DNA of 64,000 nucleotides. Origin: Streptomyces sp. NBC_01481. Its GTDB lineage: Bacteria > Actinomycetota > Actinomycetes > Streptomycetales > Streptomycetaceae. Position 1 is the stretch's first letter; each line of letters begins with the position of its first letter. Below are positions 1-9,132 of this stretch, piece after piece. The stretch spans positions 372,001 through 436,000 of the forward strand of contig NZ_JAPEPT010000005.1 of the NCBI RefSeq assembly GCF_026339995.1, given 5' to 3'. The notes under the pieces are model-generated. The model made no database searches. It was not told the DNA's origin and was given only the letters and a program-made list of their open reading frames with translations. A program made the translations under genes and the position numbers.

Positions 1-169
1 GCACGTCGGGGATGGTGACCAGCTCGGGGCGCTCCGGTGTCTTCGACTCGGCGGGCGCGGCCGGGCCGGCGCCACGCAGCTGATCGACGGTCCGTTCCAG
101 ATCGCCCACACGCTGGACGAGCTCGTCGAGGCGCTGCCGGATCGCCGTCAGATCTTCCTGCTGGGACAT
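1..169 (-). CDS. Coiled-coil protein, N-terminal part only (runs off the left edge)
   Basis: The minus strand opens at ATG 169 and stays open to the window edge, giving 56 visible residues beginning MSQQEDLTAIRQRLDEL. The first 35 residues show heptad-like spacing of leucine, isoleucine and valine and look like a short coiled coil. An Ala/Pro linker follows, then the start of something like PELVTIPDV. GAGGGCGAG sits just upstream as a weak ribosome site. The gene diverges from the lipoprotein gene that starts at 491. I do not recognise the family, and most of the protein lies outside the window. Confidence 0.6.
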   Translation of the reverse strand, partial: MSQQEDLTAIRQRLDELVQRVGDLERTVDQLRGAGPAAPAESKTPERPELVTIPDV

Positions 170-490
170 GACTCGCCCTCACTTCCGCAGGGTGCGGTGG
201 CTTCGTTCATGCGCCTGCGAGTGTCGCGCGTCACATCCCCGCTTGTGAAGGGGACGTACAGGGATTCCCGGCGCATGCGCTGTCAGCGCGCCCCATGTGG
301 TTCGAACCTCACTCCCCTCATTTTGTCCCCTTTGGTGGCGCCGTGTCCGATTCTCCTTTGGGCCGCACGGGTGACCTTGAGCCGACCCGCGTCGTGTCGC
401 CACCGACTGCCCGGCTTCGTCCACTTCAGTGGACGGGAATCGGTGTGATCATCCCTAAATTCCGCAAAACAGGACGATGAGGTACAAGCC
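170..490. promoter_or_regulatory. Divergent intergenic region with a palindromic operator-like site
   Basis: This 321-bp gap separates two divergent genes and must hold promoters for both. The clearest element is an inverted repeat at 418-435 with 8-bp perfect arms (CGTCCACT / AGTGGACG) and a 2-bp centre, ending 55 bp before the start codon at 491. The arrangement suggests a dimeric regulator site, but that is inference. I could not assign -35 or -10 boxes with confidence. Confidence 0.35.
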
Positions 491-2854
491 ATGCCCGAGG
501 TCGACGCGCCACGCGGGAGGACATGCTCCCGGACGCTCCGTTCCGTCGCGCTTCTCACCAGTGGGGTGCTCGCTCTGCCCGTCCTGTCGGGCTGCGGCTC
601 CGGCGATACGGACGAGGCCAGGGCCGCGGCCCAGGACATCGCGCCCGCCGGGCGTGACCTGATCGCCGAGGGCGGCACGCTGCGCTGGGCCATCGACGCG
701 ATGCCCACCACGCTCAACACCTTCCAGGCCGACGCGGACGCCGCCACGACCCGTATCGCCGGTGCCGTGCTCCCCGCCCTGTTCACCCTCGACCGGCGCG
801 GACGGCCGCAGCGCAATCCCGACTTCGTCGAGTCCGCGAAAATCGTCAAGCGCGAGCCCAAGCAGGTCGTCCTCTACAAGCTCAACCAGCAGGCGGTGTG
901 GAGCGACGGCCGGGAGATCGGCGCGGCCGACTTCGTCTCGCAGTGGCGCGCGCTGAGCGGCAAGAACTCGGCGTTCTGGACGGCCCGCAACGCGGGCTAC
1001 GAGCGGATCGAGAAGATCGAACGAGGCGCTGACGACCTCGAAGTCAAGATCACCTTCAAGAAGCCGTACGCGGACTGGAAGTCCCTCTTCACACCGCTCT
1101 ACCCCAAGGAAGTGACCGGGACCCCGGCCTCCTTCAACGACGGCGCACGCGCGGCACTCGAGACGACGGCCGGCCCCTTCCGGCTGAAGGGCCTCGACCC
1201 CAAGGCGGGCACGGCCACGCTCGTGCGCAACCCGCGCTGGTGGGGGTCTCGGGCCAAGCTGGAGCAGCTGGTGCTGACCGCAGTGCCGCGCGACAAGCGC
1301 GCCGCGGCGCTCGCCGCCGGCAGCATCGATCTCGCCGAGATCGACCGCGCCACGGCGGACCGCATCGCCCAGGCCCGGAAGAGCAAGGGCGCGGCCGGCC
1401 AGCAGCTCAGCCAGGGGCCCGGCGCCGCCGTCACCCCGTCCGCTGCGCTCAAGTCCTGGGCACAGGCCAACGGCTCGAACAAGCAGCAGGCCGAGGCCGC
1501 CCGGCTGGCCCGCGAGCAGACCGCCGAGGCGATCAGTGAGTACGCCACAGAACAGAAGGCCCTGCGCGGCTATGTCGTACGCAAGTCGCTGGAGCCCGCC
1601 TACACCCAGCTCGCGCTGAACGGCGAGTCCGGACCGCTCGCCGACGACCGGGTACGCCGGGCCGTGGCCCGCGCTCTGGACCGCGAGGAGCTGGCCGAGG
1701 CCGTGCTGACCCCGCTCGGCCTGCCCGCCACCCCGCCCGGGAGCCATCTGGCGCTGGCCGGGCAGCGGGCGTACAGCGACAACAGCGGCGCCCTCGGTGA
1801 CCAGAACACCGCGGAGGCGCAGGCACTGCTGGCCGACGCCGGCTGGACGCCCGCGGGGGCTCGTATGAAGCCCGCCCCGGCCAAGGCGGGCGGCGAGGAC
1901 GAAACCGACCGGAAGAAGCCCCCAGCCAGCGCGGCCCCCGGTGAGGCCTCACTCAAGGCCTCACCCAAGGCCGGGCCCAACCAGGCGCCCAAGGAAGCCG
2001 CCAACGAAGCGGCCGCGAAGAAGAAGGAAGAGGACGTCGCGTCGAACGAGGGGCTGTACATCATCGGCGACGACAAGCCCGCCGGCGCCGGTCACGGCGC
2101 CGAGAGCGGCTCGACCGGTACGCACATCCTCGCCCCCGCCGCTGCCGACCGGGGCATGGCGGTGCAGCGCCAGGCCGAGCCACGGGACGACGACGCCGCC
2201 GGGGCAAGGACGGGCGCCCAGGAGGGGAAGGGCGCGGTAGCCGGGGCGTACGCCCCGCGCGGTACCGCAGCCCCCGCCCGCGCAGGCACCACCGTCGGCA
2301 AGAACGGCAAGCCGCTCAACCTGCGCTTCGTCCTCCCCTCCGGCCCCGGCTCCGAGGCGCTGCGCACGGTCGGAGACAAGATCGCGCGGATGCTGGACCG
2401 CATCGGCGTGCACACCGAGATCACCAAGGTCTCCGACGACAGCTACTTCAAGGACCACATCGCCTCGGGCGACTACGACATGGCGCTGTACTCCTGGCCC
2501 GCCACCGCCTACCCGGCGACCGACGCCCGCCCGATCTACGCCAAGCCCGAGCCCGCCACCGACGGCTCGCTGCTGGTGGAGCAGAACTACACCCGGGTCG
2601 GCTCCGACTACGTCGACCAGCTCTTCGACCAGGCGGCCGCCGAGCTGGACGAGGTCACGGCCCGTGACCTGATGCGCAGGGCCGACGCCCGGATCTGGGC
2701 GGCGGCCGGATCCATTCCGCTCTATCAGCGGCCCGAGCTGGTCGCGGCCAGGCCCCTGGTGGCCAACGCCGGGGCCTTCGGCTTCGCCGCTCCCCGCTAC
2801 CAGGACATCGGATTCAAGATGCCGACGGCCGGGGCCCCCAAGAACAAGAAGTGA
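491..2854 (+). CDS. LpqW-like lipoprotein of the oligopeptide-binding (SBP_bac_5) family
   Basis: A 787-residue predicted lipoprotein. Residues 1-35 form a signal peptide ending in the lipobox LSGC (lipid anchor Cys35), so it should sit on the outer face of the membrane. The rest reads as an extracytoplasmic solute-binding protein family 5 fold. It is interrupted at about residues 455-602 by a low-complexity Ala/Lys/Glu/Pro-rich stretch; the fold resumes at GKPLNLRF. ATG 491 has GAGG at 479-482. No permease or ATPase genes accompany it, and typA follows. In mycobacteria the SBP-like lipoprotein LpqW, which influences mannoside/lipoarabinomannan synthesis, also neighbours typA (memory). Homology to LpqW rests on fold, lipobox and context. 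A genuine peptide-binding role is possible. Confidence 0.8.
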   Translation: MPEVDAPRGRTCSRTLRSVALLTSGVLALPVLSGCGSGDTDEARAAAQDIAPAGRDLIAEGGTLRWAIDAMPTTLNTFQADADAATTRIAGAVLPALFTLDRRGRPQRNPDFVESAKIVKREPKQVVLYKLNQQAVWSDGREIGAADFVSQWRALSGKNSAFWTARNAGYERIEKIERGADDLEVKITFKKPYADWKSLFTPLYPKEVTGTPASFNDGARAALETTAGPFRLKGLDPKAGTATLVRNPRWWGSRAKLEQLVLTAVPRDKRAAALAAGSIDLAEIDRATADRIAQARKSKGAAGQQLSQGPGAAVTPSAALKSWAQANGSNKQQAEAARLAREQTAEAISEYATEQKALRGYVVRKSLEPAYTQLALNGESGPLADDRVRRAVARALDREELAEAVLTPLGLPATPPGSHLALAGQRAYSDNSGALGDQNTAEAQALLADAGWTPAGARMKPAPAKAGGEDETDRKKPPASAAPGEASLKASPKAGPNQAPKEAANEAAAKKKEEDVASNEGLYIIGDDKPAGAGHGAESGSTGTHILAPAAADRGMAVQRQAEPRDDDAAGARTGAQEGKGAVAGAYAPRGTAAPARAGTTVGKNGKPLNLRFVLPSGPGSEALRTVGDKIARMLDRIGVHTEITKVSDDSYFKDHIASGDYDMALYSWPATAYPATDARPIYAKPEPATDGSLLVEQNYTRVGSDYVDQLFDQAAAELDEVTARDLMRRADARIWAAAGSIPLYQRPELVAARPLVANAGAFGFAAPRYQDIGFKMPTAGAPKNKK

Positions 2855-2912
2855 AGAACATCAAGACGTAGCGGGAAGCAGCGGCCCACAACCTCAGAAC
2901 TGGCTCAATTTC

Positions 2913-2941
2913 CTTGCCCGCCGGCGCCGCCGGCGGGCAGG
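2913..2941 (+). terminator. Strong GC hairpin between the LpqW-like gene and typA
   Basis: The arms 2916-2925 and 2929-2938 are perfectly complementary (10 bp, 3-nt loop) and extend to about 13 bp with a wobble pair. It lies 58 bp past the stop codon of the lipoprotein gene and 215 bp before typA. This fits an intrinsic terminator of the Streptomyces type, which often lacks a T-run. Confidence 0.6.
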
Positions 2942-3155
2942 ATCGTCTCACCCTTGACCCAGGCTTTCAGATCCCGGTTTCACCGCTCCCCACAGAGCTC
3001 CGACTGACGCAGGAACCTTCTCCCGATCGGCCCGGGAAGCCCCCGGCGCGGCGGCCCCGTACCATGGGACCAGCCGAGGCGTGTCCGCCCGGCGGGCGGA
3101 CGAGGCTACGACCATCAAACGCCTGATCCCACGATCGAGAGAAGCCCCAGCCAGC

Positions 3156-5030
3156 ATGCCCACGCGCCACGACATCCGTAACGTTGCCATCGTCGCCCAC
3201 GTCGACCACGGCAAGACCACCCTGGTCGACGCCATGCTGAAGCAGGCCGGCGCCTTCGCCGCGCACGATGCCGAGCACCTCGACGACCGCATGATGGACT
3301 CGAACGACCTGGAGCGTGAGAAGGGCATCACGATCCTGGCGAAGAACACCGCCGTGAAGTACCACCCCAAGGCCGGCGGGGCCCCGATCACGATCAACAT
3401 CATCGACACCCCTGGCCACGCCGACTTCGGCGGCGAGGTGGAGCGCGGTCTGTCGATGGTCGACGCGGTCGTCCTGCTCGTCGACGCCTCCGAGGGCCCG
3501 CTTCCGCAGACCCGCTTCGTGCTCCGCAAGGCGCTGCAGGCACGGATGCCCGTCATCCTCTGCATCAACAAGACGGACCGCCCGGACTCGCGGATCGACG
3601 AGGTCGTCAACGAGACCTACGACCTGTTCCTGGACCTGGACGCCGACGAGGAGCAGATCGAGTTCCCGATCGTCTACGCCTGCGCCCGTGACGGCGTCGC
3701 CTCGCTGACCAAGCCGGAGGACGGCACCGTCCCGGCCGACAGTGACAGCCTGCAGCCGTTCTTCAACGCCATCCTGGAGCACGTCCCGGCTCCCGAGTAC
3801 GACGAGGCCGCGCCGCTCCAGGCCCATGTCACCAACCTGGACGCCGACAACTTCCTCGGCCGTATCGCGCTGTGCCGCGTCGAGCAGGGCGAACTGCGCA
3901 AGGGCCAGACCGTCACGTGGATCAAGCGTGACGGCACGAAGTCCAATGTCCGCATCACCGAGCTGATGATGACCGAGGCGCTCACCCGTAAGCCGGCCGA
4001 GAAGGCGGGCCCGGGCGACATCTGCGCGGTCGCCGGATTCCCGGACATCATGATCGGCGAGACTCTGGCCGACCCCGAGAACCCGATCGCGCTCCCGCTG
4101 ATCACGGTCGACGAGCCCGCCATTTCCATGACCATCGGTACGAACACCTCGCCGCTGGTCGGCAAGGGCGGCAAGGGCCACAAGGTCACCGCCCGCCAGG
4201 TGAAGGACCGCCTGGACAGGGAGCTCATCGGTAACGTCTCGCTCCGCGTCCTGGACACCGAGCGCCCCGACGCCTGGGAGGTCCAGGGCCGTGGTGAGCT
4301 CGCGCTCGCCATCCTGGTCGAGCAGATGCGCCGTGAGGGCTTCGAGCTGACCGTCGGCAAGCCCGAGGTGGTCACCAAGGAGATCAACGGCAAGATTCAC
4401 GAGCCGATCGAGCGCATGACCATCGACTCTCCGGAGGAGCACCTCGGTGCCATCACGCAGCTGATGGCGACCCGCAAGGGCCGTATGGAGACGATGACCA
4501 ACCACGGCTCGGGCTGGATCCGCATGGAGTGGATCGTCCCCTCGCGCGGCCTGATCGGCTTCCGTACGGAGTTCCTGACCCAGACCCGCGGCACCGGCAT
4601 CGCGCACTCCATCTTCGAGGGCCACGAGGCGTGGTTCGGCGAGCTGCGCACCCGTCACAACGGTTCGCTGGTGGCGGACCGCTCCGGTTCGGTGACGCCG
4701 TTCGCCATGGTCAACCTCCAGGAGCGCGGTGTCATCTTCACCGAGGCCGGTACCGAGGTCTACGAGGGCATGATCGTCGGCGAGAACTCCCGTGCCGACG
4801 ACATGGACGTGAACATCACCAAGGAGAAGAAGCTCACCAACATGCGTGCCGCCTCCGCGGACACCACCGAGAACGTGGTGCCGGCCCGGAAGCTGTCGCT
4901 GGAGCAGTCCCTGGAGTTCTGCCGCGAGGACGAGTGCATCGAGGTGACCCCGGAGACCGTACGCATTCGCAAGGTCGTCCTGGACCAGAAGGAGCGCGGC
5001 CGCACGGCCTCGCGCGCCAAGCGCAACTGA
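3156..5030 (+). CDS. typA: Translational GTPase TypA/BipA
   Basis: A 624-residue ribosome-associated GTPase of the EF-G/LepA superfamily, linked to ribosome assembly and stress adaptation. The G1 P-loop AHVDHGKT is at residues 14-21, the G3 motif DTPGHAD near 84-90 and the G4 motif NKTD near 137-140. The expected EF-G-like domains follow, with the TypA-specific C-terminal domain (GLIGFRTEFLTQTRGTG region). Length is close to the family norm. I chose ATG 3156 because the protein then begins MPTRHDIRNVAIV as family members do. The frame stays open to 3081, but that extension has no family-like sequence. A strong hairpin at 5044-5084 closes the unit. Confidence 0.95.
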   Translation: MPTRHDIRNVAIVAHVDHGKTTLVDAMLKQAGAFAAHDAEHLDDRMMDSNDLEREKGITILAKNTAVKYHPKAGGAPITINIIDTPGHADFGGEVERGLSMVDAVVLLVDASEGPLPQTRFVLRKALQARMPVILCINKTDRPDSRIDEVVNETYDLFLDLDADEEQIEFPIVYACARDGVASLTKPEDGTVPADSDSLQPFFNAILEHVPAPEYDEAAPLQAHVTNLDADNFLGRIALCRVEQGELRKGQTVTWIKRDGTKSNVRITELMMTEALTRKPAEKAGPGDICAVAGFPDIMIGETLADPENPIALPLITVDEPAISMTIGTNTSPLVGKGGKGHKVTARQVKDRLDRELIGNVSLRVLDTERPDAWEVQGRGELALAILVEQMRREGFELTVGKPEVVTKEINGKIHEPIERMTIDSPEEHLGAITQLMATRKGRMETMTNHGSGWIRMEWIVPSRGLIGFRTEFLTQTRGTGIAHSIFEGHEAWFGELRTRHNGSLVADRSGSVTPFAMVNLQERGVIFTEAGTEVYEGMIVGENSRADDMDVNITKEKKLTNMRAASADTTENVVPARKLSLEQSLEFCREDECIEVTPETVRIRKVVLDQKERGRTASRAKRN

Positions 5031-5043
5031 CGCTTCGTCACAA

Positions 5044-5084
5044 ACGACTCGGCCCCCTCGGCAACAGAGAGGGGGCCGAGTCGT
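5044..5084 (+). terminator. Intrinsic terminator of typA
   Basis: The arms 5044-5059 and 5069-5084 form a perfect 16-bp stem with a 9-nt loop. It starts 14 bases after the typA stop codon. Confidence 0.85.
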
Positions 5085-5428
5085 TCGTCAACTCCATTTT
5101 CCGGCTCGATCGTCCGGATATCGGACGCTGATCACCGGAACGTGTGTTAAGGGTCCGTTTCGCGTGTGTCTGTCTGTGCTCAGTTTGTCCGGATTTCGGG
5201 CACTCGGGGTTCGGCGATGTTGTCAAAACGAGACCCATAAAGTGTGGTTAATGGCCGGGGCGTACTCAATAGTTGGCTCCATTGAGCTCGGGTCAACGGG
5301 TCAGGCGCTGTGGGGAGTGCCGACTCACGAGCACACTCGGGGCACTTGACGTTCACGCTGTCAGGGGTGTCAGCGCGCGTAGAACGTGCCCCTCTTGTAG
5401 TGACAAGTGGACTCATGAGGAGGAACCC
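5085..5428 (+). promoter_or_regulatory. Leader/promoter region of the first peptide-transport operon
   Basis: This 344-bp region lies between the typA terminator and the first binding-protein gene and must contain the operon promoter. It is relatively AT-rich for this genome, notably around 5140-5160 and 5218-5265. Several TTGNCN-like hexamers are visible, but none has a convincing -10 partner at 16-18 bp, so no promoter is assigned. The AGGAGG at 5418-5423 sets the start codon at 5429. Confidence 0.4.
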
Positions 5429-7069
5429 ATGCGCGGTGCCAACAGCGCCAAGTGGGTAGCGGGTGCAATAGTCGTCGCCCTGGCAGTAACCGCCTGTGGT
5501 GGCGGAGACAAGGACAGTGGTTCCAGCGCCAAGGGTGGAGTTGACCCGAACGGGATCTTCTCGATCGAGCTGGGTGAGCCGGAGAAGCTCCTGCACACCG
5601 GTGACACGATGGAGTCCAACGGCTCCGCGGTCATGGCCGGCCTGTTCTCGACTCTGGTCGACTACAAGGATGACGGCTCGCTGGAGATGATCAACGCCGA
5701 GTCGGTGGAGACCACCGACTCCAAGACGTGGACCGTCAAGCTCAAGAAGGGCTGGACCTTCCACGACGGCACCCCGGTGACCGCCAAGTCCTACGTGGAC
5801 GCGTGGAACTGGAACGCCAACATCACCAACGCCCAGGGCCTGTCTTCCTGGTTCGCGGACATCAAGGGCTTCGACGCCCTGCACCCGGAGAAGGAAGGCG
5901 CCAAGCCGACCGCCCAGGCCATGGAAGGCCTGAAGGTCGTCGACGACAGCACCTTCACCATCGAGCTCAAGACCGCGGTCCCGGCGTTCGGTCACAAGCT
6001 TGCCTACATCGTCTTCGCGCCGCTGCCGGCGTCCTTCTTCAAGGACCCCAAGGCCGCGGGCGAGAAGCCGGTCGGCAACGGTCCCTACAAGTTCGAGAGC
6101 TGGGACCACAAGAAGCAGATCAAGATCGTCCGCTACGACGCCTACAAGGGTCCGAACAAGGCGAAGAACGGCGGTGTGGTCTTCAAGAACTACACCACCC
6201 TCGAGGCCGCCTACGAGGACCTGAAGTCCGGCAACGTGGACGTCCTGCGTCAGATCGGCCCGAAGGACCTCCCGGTCTACCGCCAGGACCTCGGCGACCG
6301 CGCCGTCGACCAGGCGTACTCGGCGATCCAGACGCTGGCCATCGCGTTCTACGCGGACCAGTGGAAGAAGCCGAAGGCGGTCGACCCGAAGGTCGTTCAG
6401 GGTCTGTCCATGGCCATCGACCGCAACACCATCACCAAGACGGTGCTGCAGGGTACCCGCGAGCCGGCCACCGGCTGGGTCGCCAAGGGCGTCGTGGGCT
6501 ACCAGGACAACGCCGCGGGCGACGTCACCAAGTTCGACCCCGCCAAGGCCAAGGAGCTCATCAAGGCCGGCGGCGGCGTCCCGAAGAACGAGATCTTCAT
6601 CCAGTTCAACGCGGACGGCGGCCACAAGGAGTGGGTCGACGCGGTCTGCAACAGCATCACCCAGGCGACCGGCGTCAAGTGCACCGGTGACAGCAAGCCG
6701 GACTTCCAGGCCGACCTGACCGCTCGTAAGAGCAAGCAGGTCAAGTCGATCTACCGCTCCGGCTGGGTGCTTGACTACCCCGTCAACTCCAACTTCATCA
6801 GCGACCTGTTCCGTACGGGCGCGGCGGGCAACCAGGGCGACTTCTCGAACAAGGCGCTCGACGCCAAGATCGCGGCCGCTGACGGCGCCGCGACGCTCGA
6901 CGACTCGGTGAAGCAGTTCCAGGCCATCGAGAAGGACCTGGTCAACTACATGCCGTCGATCCCGCTCTGGTACTACAAGGTCAACGCGGGCTACTCGGAG
7001 AAGGTCTCCGGCGTGAAGTACGGCCAGGACGGTGACCCGATCCTGACCGGCGTCGAGGTCAAGAAGTAA
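5429..7069 (+). CDS. Peptide ABC transporter, substrate-binding lipoprotein (operon 1)
   Basis: A 546-residue SBP_bac_5-family lipoprotein. The signal peptide ends in AVTAC with the lipidated Cys23, followed by a Gly/Asp/Ser-rich linker. Family segments such as LKKGWTFHDGTPVTAKSYVDAWN (given here as its two ends, LKKGWTFHDG and SYVDAWN) and NGPYKFESWDH are clear. It should capture oligopeptides outside the cell and deliver them to the permeases encoded next. ATG 5429 is preceded by AGGAGG at optimal spacing. The frame extends to 5273 but without signal-peptide character. It is paralogous to the binding protein at 11543: same signal-peptide length and shared block order. A hairpin at 7151-7202 separates it from the permease genes. 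Confidence 0.93.
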   Translation: MRGANSAKWVAGAIVVALAVTACGGGDKDSGSSAKGGVDPNGIFSIELGEPEKLLHTGDTMESNGSAVMAGLFSTLVDYKDDGSLEMINAESVETTDSKTWTVKLKKGWTFHDGTPVTAKSYVDAWNWNANITNAQGLSSWFADIKGFDALHPEKEGAKPTAQAMEGLKVVDDSTFTIELKTAVPAFGHKLAYIVFAPLPASFFKDPKAAGEKPVGNGPYKFESWDHKKQIKIVRYDAYKGPNKAKNGGVVFKNYTTLEAAYEDLKSGNVDVLRQIGPKDLPVYRQDLGDRAVDQAYSAIQTLAIAFYADQWKKPKAVDPKVVQGLSMAIDRNTITKTVLQGTREPATGWVAKGVVGYQDNAAGDVTKFDPAKAKELIKAGGGVPKNEIFIQFNADGGHKEWVDAVCNSITQATGVKCTGDSKPDFQADLTARKSKQVKSIYRSGWVLDYPVNSNFISDLFRTGAAGNQGDFSNKALDAKIAAADGAATLDDSVKQFQAIEKDLVNYMPSIPLWYYKVNAGYSEKVSGVKYGQDGDPILTGVEVKK

Positions 7070-7150
7070 TCGCCCAAGCGTAGTCCGCAGGCCGGTGCAG
7101 GGCTGACGACAGCTCAGTCCCACACCTGGCTCTTACGCAGCGGCTGGGGG

Positions 7151-7202
7151 GCCCTTCCACGGCATTCGTTTACCCACTGGGGTGCGAATGCCGTGGGAGG
7201 GC
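7151..7202 (+). other. Intercistronic hairpin after the operon-1 binding-protein gene
   Basis: The arms 7151-7168 and 7185-7202 pair over 18 bp with a single G-U wobble and a 16-nt loop. It lies between the binding-protein stop codon (7069) and the permease start (7240). In binding-protein operons such structures commonly protect the upstream message or partly terminate transcription, giving more binding protein than permease. That role is inferred here. Confidence 0.7.
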
Positions 7203-7239
7203 TCGTCGGCTGCTGCTGTCACATCTCAACGGAGGCATG

Positions 7240-8172
7240 ATGGGGCGCTATGTCGCACGACGACTGCTCCAGATGATCCCGGTCTTTCTCGGGACAACCT
7301 TTCTCATTTTCTTCATGGTCTACAGCCTCCCGGGCGACCCCGTGGCGGGGCTGTTCGGCGACAAGGGCGTCGACCCGGCGACTCTCGCCGCGAAGAGACA
7401 CGAACTGGGGCTGGATCTCCCAATCTGGGAGCAGTACTGGAACTACATGACCAATATCGTCCTGCACTTCGACTTCGGTAACCAGATCCGCAACGGGCGG
7501 CCGGTCACCGAGGTGCTGGGCGACGCGTTCCCCATCACCCTGCAACTCGCGGCGCTGGCTTTCGCCTTCGAGCTCATCTTCGGCATCGGCCTCGGCGTCA
7601 TCGCCGGTCTGCGTGCCGGCCGCCTCGCCGACAACGGGATCCTGATCTTCACGCTGCTGATCATCTCGATTCCGGTCTTCGTCCTCGGCTTCATCATCAA
7701 GTTGGTCTTCGCCTTCGAGCTGGGCTGGATATCGCCGAACGTGAGCAACGAGCAGAAGTGGTCCGAGCTGATCGCGCCGGCCATCGTGCTCGGCGGCCTC
7801 TCGCTCGCCTACGTCGCCCGGCTCACCCGCACCTCGATGGCGGAGAACCTGCGCGCCGACTACATGCGCACTGCCGTGGCCAAGGGTCTGCCCAAGAGGC
7901 GGATCATCGGTGTCCACCTGATGCGCAACTCGATGATCCCCGTCGTCACCTTCCTCGGCACCGACATCGGCGCCCTGATGGGCGGTGCGGTCGTCACCGA
8001 AGGCATCTTCAACGTCAAGGGCATCGGCGGCGTCATCTACGAGTCGATCAGCCGACGTGAGGGCACCACCCTGGTCGGCCTCGTCACCATCCTGGTGCTC
8101 GTCTACCTCGTCACCAGCCTGCTCATCGACCTGCTGTACGCGGTCCTGGACCCGAGGATCCGTTATGCCTGA
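7240..8172 (+). CDS. Peptide ABC transporter permease, DppB/OppB type (operon 1)
   Basis: A 310-residue inner-membrane permease. It has an N-terminal helix (RRLLQMIPVFLGTTFLIFF), a periplasmic loop and the binding-protein-dependent transport domain. The EAA-like loop that docks the ATPase lies around the segment LRADYMRTAVAKGLPKRRI. It pairs with the permease encoded next to form the channel. GGAGG at 7231-7235 suits ATG 7240 better than the adjacent ATG 7237, and the paralogue at 13244 also begins MGRYV. Its final codons overlap the next start by 8 bp, indicating translational coupling. Confidence 0.93.
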   Translation: MGRYVARRLLQMIPVFLGTTFLIFFMVYSLPGDPVAGLFGDKGVDPATLAAKRHELGLDLPIWEQYWNYMTNIVLHFDFGNQIRNGRPVTEVLGDAFPITLQLAALAFAFELIFGIGLGVIAGLRAGRLADNGILIFTLLIISIPVFVLGFIIKLVFAFELGWISPNVSNEQKWSELIAPAIVLGGLSLAYVARLTRTSMAENLRADYMRTAVAKGLPKRRIIGVHLMRNSMIPVVTFLGTDIGALMGGAVVTEGIFNVKGIGGVIYESISRREGTTLVGLVTILVLVYLVTSLLIDLLYAVLDPRIRYA

Positions 8173-9118
8173 CGTGACCAAGACCGCGGCTGTCGCGAAC
8201 GAAGACGCCATCGCGCCGCCCTCCGCCGCCGCCCCCGCGCCCCAGAAGCCCGAGAAGGCACGCAGCCTGTGGGGGGACGCCTGGGCGGATCTGCGCCGTA
8301 ACCCCTACTTCCTGGTCGCGGCAGTTCTGATCTTCTTCCTGCTGGTCATCACGGCCTTCCCGAGCTGGTTCACCAGCGCCTCGCCCACAGTCGGCGACCT
8401 GGTGCACCACTACCTCGGCAAGCCGGAACTGGGCAGCGTCGGCTCGGAGGGGTGGCTCGGCTATGACGGCCAGGGCCGCTCCGTGTACGCCCGCCTGATC
8501 CACGGCACCCGTGCCTCGGTCATCGTCGGCATCTCCGTCACCCTCATCGTTACGATCGTCGGCGGCATCATGGGCATGATCGCCGGCTACTTCGGCGGCA
8601 TCGTCGACGCGATCCTCTCCCGGGTCACCGACATCTTCTTCGGTATTCCGTTCCTGCTCGGTGCCATGGTCGTGCTGCAGTCCTTCACCGAACGCACCAT
8701 CTGGGTGGTCGTCTTCGCCCTGGCGTTCCTCGGCTGGACCCAGATCACCCGCGTCATGCGCGGCGCGGTGATCACCATCAAGCAGGCCGACTACGTCCAG
8801 GCCGCAAAGGCCCTCGGCGCCGGCACCACGCGGATCATGTTCCGGCACATCCTGCCGAACGCCATGGCCCCGGTGATCGTCGTCGCGACCATCTCCCTCG
8901 GCGGCTACATCTCGGCCGAGGCGACCCTGTCGTACCTGGGTCTTGGCCTCTCCTCGCCCATCGTTTCCTGGGGCGTAGACGTTTCCACCGGTGTCCAGCA
9001 GATCCGGACGGCGCAGCACATTCTGCTGTACCCCTCGATCATGCTGAGCATCACCGTTCTGGCGTTCATCATGCTCGGCGAAGCCGTCCGCAACGCCCTC
9101 GACCCCAAGCTGCGCTGA
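8165..9118 (+). CDS. Peptide ABC transporter permease, DppC/OppC type (operon 1)
   Basis: A 317-residue permease. A Pro/Ala-rich cytoplasmic N-terminus precedes a SLWGDAWADLRRNPYF segment typical of OppC proteins, then a first helix, an extracytoplasmic loop and the five-helix transport domain. The EAA loop is near QADYVQAAKALGAG and the protein ends with the family tail RNALDPKLR. The ATG at 8165 overlaps the upstream stop codon by 8 bp. Its partners are the DppB-type permease and the two ATPases encoded next. Confidence 0.93.
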   Translation: MPDVTKTAAVANEDAIAPPSAAAPAPQKPEKARSLWGDAWADLRRNPYFLVAAVLIFFLLVITAFPSWFTSASPTVGDLVHHYLGKPELGSVGSEGWLGYDGQGRSVYARLIHGTRASVIVGISVTLIVTIVGGIMGMIAGYFGGIVDAILSRVTDIFFGIPFLLGAMVVLQSFTERTIWVVVFALAFLGWTQITRVMRGAVITIKQADYVQAAKALGAGTTRIMFRHILPNAMAPVIVVATISLGGYISAEATLSYLGLGLSSPIVSWGVDVSTGVQQIRTAQHILLYPSIMLSITVLAFIMLGEAVRNALDPKLR

Positions 9119-9132
9119 GGAGGGCGTACGAC

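Noticed and set aside
2914..3126. A 70-codon frame before typA
   Set aside because: It begins inside the terminator-like hairpin, lacks a ribosome site and resembles no protein.
3081..3155. Upstream extension of typA
   Set aside because: TypA proteins start near the MPTRHDIRN segment just before the P-loop; the extension has no family counterpart.
5273..5428. N-terminal extension of the operon-1 binding protein to 5273
   Set aside because: It would bury the signal peptide and lipobox; AGGAGG at 5418-5423 points to ATG 5429.
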